From contig NZ_LSNE01000003.1 in assembly GCF_001565895.1 (NCBI RefSeq), positions 912,380 through 976,379 of the forward strand: DNA of 64,000 bases, in the 5' to 3' direction. Positions 62,047 through 64,000 of this stretch are shown here, in pieces. This DNA comes from Paraglaciecola hydrolytica. Its GTDB lineage: Bacteria > Pseudomonadota > Gammaproteobacteria > Enterobacterales > Alteromonadaceae. The first letter of the stretch is position 1. Every line of letters begins with the position of its first letter. A model generated the notes under the pieces. It saw only the letters and a program-made list of their open reading frames with translations, had not been told where the DNA came from and searched no databases. Position numbers and translations under genes: made by a program.

Positions 62047-62277
62047 ATTGCTGGTGCAGCAAGGGGTCGCACAACATAAAGGCAAAAGCTTATTAATAGG
62101 TAATTAATTTTGGTTTACATATAACTAACAACTATAACAATAATTTATCTTTTGGTCTTATACCTTGATTTGTTAAAGTGTTTTAGAAAACCTAGGGTGC
62201 AGATTACTACAGCATTTTTTGGTGATTCGGTCCCATAACGATATGGTTACTATGTGGAGTTGGCATAAAAGCCAATG

Positions 62278-62985
62278 CTACAAACTTAGTCTTTTTTTAA
62301 ACTCTGCAGCCTGCCTTCTCGACAGTTCAATTATTTTGCCGTTATCGAGAGTAATCATCAGATTACCGTTTAACGCCAGCTCAACTTGCCTGACAAATTG
62401 CATATTGATCAGCTCAGAGCGGTTAGCGCGGAAAAATCCGTGGCTCGGTAAACGCTTTTCAATTTGACCGAGAGACTTATAGATCATCGGTTTATGCTGC
62501 TCGAAATAGAGCCGAGTATAGTTACCTATCGATTCAAACAGTTGCACTTGTTGAAGGGTGACTAACCAACACTGTTCGCCATCTTTCACAAAAAACCGAC
62601 TGTCAGCTGTGAGTTTATCGGTGTTTTCTGCGGTACTGACGTGTAATCTGGCTTTGTTAATCGCTTGTTGTAAACGCTCGGTTTTTATAGGCTTTAACAA
62701 ATAATCAAGGGCATTAACCTCAAATGACTTAAGCGCGTACTGATCATAAGCCGTCGTAAAAATAACCTGAGGTACGTAGTTGAGTTGTTCTAACATGGCA
62801 AAGCCATCCATGCCGGGTAAGTTTATATCTAAAAATAACAAGTCAGGTTGTAGTTGTTCGATTAAGGTGATGCCTTGTTCTGCGTTATCCGCTTCACCAA
62901 TCACTTCAATATCGGCAAATGGCTTTAGTTGCTCTTTGAGTTCGAGTCTGGCCAAGCGGCTATCTTCAACTATAACAACTTGCAT
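62278..62985 (-). CDS. LytTR-type response regulator
   Basis: This is a 235-residue response regulator. The receiver domain has VIVEDSRLARLELKEQL, phospho-acceptor D53 in LLFLDINLPGMDGF, and a lysine in YLLKPIKTERL. The LytTR DNA-binding domain (about 135-235) has the typical FFRANRSELINMQFVRQVE and MITLDNGKIIELSRRQAAEF. Such proteins bind direct repeats and often control extracellular or membrane genes. It overlaps the sensor kinase gene by 16 bases, so the pair is co-translated. The targets are unknown. Confidence 0.93.
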   Translation of the reverse strand: MQVVIVEDSRLARLELKEQLKPFADIEVIGEADNAEQGITLIEQLQPDLLFLDINLPGMDGFAMLEQLNYVPQVIFTTAYDQYALKSFEVNALDYLLKPIKTERLQQAINKARLHVSTAENTDKLTADSRFFVKDGEQCWLVTLQQVQLFESIGNYTRLYFEQHKPMIYKSLGQIEKRLPSHGFFRANRSELINMQFVRQVELALNGNLMITLDNGKIIELSRRQAAEFKKRLSL

Positions 62986-64000
62986 GTCGCAACCTCTGTC
63001 ATGGGTATTAGCGTTGTTGCTACTACTTTATTGCCCTGTTGAATAATGTCAAAACGGGCCTCATCACCATAAAGCATTTTTAGGCGACTGCGAATATTTT
63101 GCAGGCCTATGCCTTGTCCGGTATGAGTTTGTAATAATCCATCGTTACTCACTTCAATACGTAATTGCTGTTGCTCGCAAGAGATATGCAAAATGACTTC
63201 GCCCCCTTGTGGTAAGTGGGCGATGCCATGTTTGACGGCGTTTTCTAATAACAACTGAATCAACATCCGTGGCACCAGAATTTGCAAATCGATTGTAGGC
63301 TGGATGTGTTGGCTAAAACACAGACGTTGTTCAAACTGAATAGATGCCAGTTGCATAAAGGCGTGGGCTATATCTAATTCAATCTTGAGCACTTCTTGAG
63401 CTTGCTGTTTGTCTTGTAAATTATATCGCAGCATATCGGCCATATGCGCCAGCATATCTCTGGCTTTATGGCTGTCCTCCAAAATCAAAGCTCGTATGTT
63501 GTTAATGCAGTTAAACATAAAATGCGGATTCAATTGGTTTAGTAGGGCATGTAGTTGCGATTGTTCTAAGTTGTTTTGTAACTCTTGGTGTTGTTGACTG
63601 AGATCATCTACCTGCCGTTGGCGGGTAATAAAGAGATATAAACCTGTCCAGATAAATAAAAATAACCACATTAAAAACAAGTTGTATTGAAATATCATGA
63701 TGGGCTGGGTAATTGGCTGAGCAAAAGCAGGGTGACCAAAGATGAACAATACCGCCATTAAGCCGCTAGTGGCTAAGAAGGCCGCTAACAGACTTAGTAG
63801 CAAAGACAGCGGCAATACCTTCCATATGGCTAAACCACGTAAATGATGTTTATACACATAGCGCAAACCATGGCTGGCAAACAAGCCATAGCCGTACAGT
63901 ACTATTACCGCCACCAATAAAGATGGTTGGAACATATTGGCAATAAATTTGCCCAAAAAATCTAAGCCTAACAGGGTTAGCCAGCCGGCCAGTTGATAGC
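62970..64000 (-). CDS. LytS/YehU-family sensor histidine kinase (5' end beyond window)
   Basis: This is the sensor partner of the LytTR regulator. At least four hydrophobic segments (starting YQLAGWLTLLGLDFLGKFIA) precede a coiled coil and the His_kinase domain, with H in LNQLNPHFMFNCINNIRALI. The ATPase domain follows, with LLENAVKHGI and GIGLQNIRSRLKMLYG. The frame stays open to the last base of the window with no stop, and its upstream part reads like the usual N-terminal helix of this family, so the true start lies further right. A TTG at 63956 is unlikely to be the start. The ligand is unknown. Confidence 0.88.
   Translation of the reverse strand, partial: YQLAGWLTLLGLDFLGKFIANMFQPSLLVAVIVLYGYGLFASHGLRYVYKHHLRGLAIWKVLPLSLLLSLLAAFLATSGLMAVLFIFGHPAFAQPITQPIMIFQYNLFLMWLFLFIWTGLYLFITRQRQVDDLSQQHQELQNNLEQSQLHALLNQLNPHFMFNCINNIRALILEDSHKARDMLAHMADMLRYNLQDKQQAQEVLKIELDIAHAFMQLASIQFEQRLCFSQHIQPTIDLQILVPRMLIQLLLENAVKHGIAHLPQGGEVILHISCEQQQLRIEVSNDGLLQTHTGQGIGLQNIRSRLKMLYGDEARFDIIQQGNKVVATTLIPMTEVATCKLL

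Noticed and set aside
1-64000. Integrated element, prophage or CRISPR array
   Set aside because: No integrase, transposase, direct-repeat array or att-like repeat pair was seen; gene density and style are uniform apart from the muramidase-holin pair.

Overview
The window looks like chromosome of a marine gammaproteobacterium of the order Alteromonadales, probably Alteromonadaceae (Paraglaciecola/Glaciecola/Alteromonas-like). This is inferred from protein resemblance and gene content (YbiT, Mpl, Zur, CheX, CstA, long-form UrtB) and was not tested by a database search. I see no rRNA, tRNA, CRISPR array or complete insertion sequence.

Region 1 (1-16226) is a urea module. On the minus strand, an outer-membrane porin, the urea ABC transporter urtABCDE and the urease genes ureDABCEFG (ureG cut by the left edge) lie head to tail with overlaps or short gaps. 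A textbook terminator sits between urtA and urtB and probably sets a high urtA level. Divergent from it are a 1126-residue hybrid histidine kinase whose sensor is an NCS1-type transporter domain, and a LuxR-type response regulator. Together they make a porin-to-nitrogen route with its own apparent two-component system.

Region 2 (16290-30240) is mixed: an orphan ParA/ribbon-helix-helix pair, a TonB-C-domain periplasmic protein, a chemoreceptor, an ALDH3-like aldehyde dehydrogenase with a VOC protein, a ThrE-like exporter, a small unlisted 49-codon gene, Dps, NhaA, a muramidase-holin pair without other phage genes, and the ABC-F protein YbiT.

Region 3 (30240-49060) holds modABC with a ModE-like site, a divergent iodotyrosine-deiodinase-like flavoprotein, a periplasmic binding protein, a secreted amidohydrolase, CstA, fructose-1,6-bisphosphatase, Mpl, S1/P1 nuclease, HemE, NudC, Zur, CheX, an OmpA/TSP3 protein, a methyltransferase and a DUF1304 protein. 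Several convergent pairs share strong hairpin terminators.

Region 4 (49130-64000) holds glutaryl-CoA dehydrogenase, then a tight four-gene minus-strand operon: a coiled-coil protein, a membrane protein with a cytoplasmic module and a periplasmic OmpA domain, a Rab-like small GTPase, and a PAS-GGDEF-EAL protein. I consider this the best candidate for an uncharacterised system: a trans-envelope GTPase/c-di-GMP relay. It is followed by HemH, a DUF819 transporter-like protein, DUF4112, GST and DUF3859 proteins, a periplasmic binding protein, a CotH-kinase lipoprotein and a LytTR two-component pair running off the right edge.
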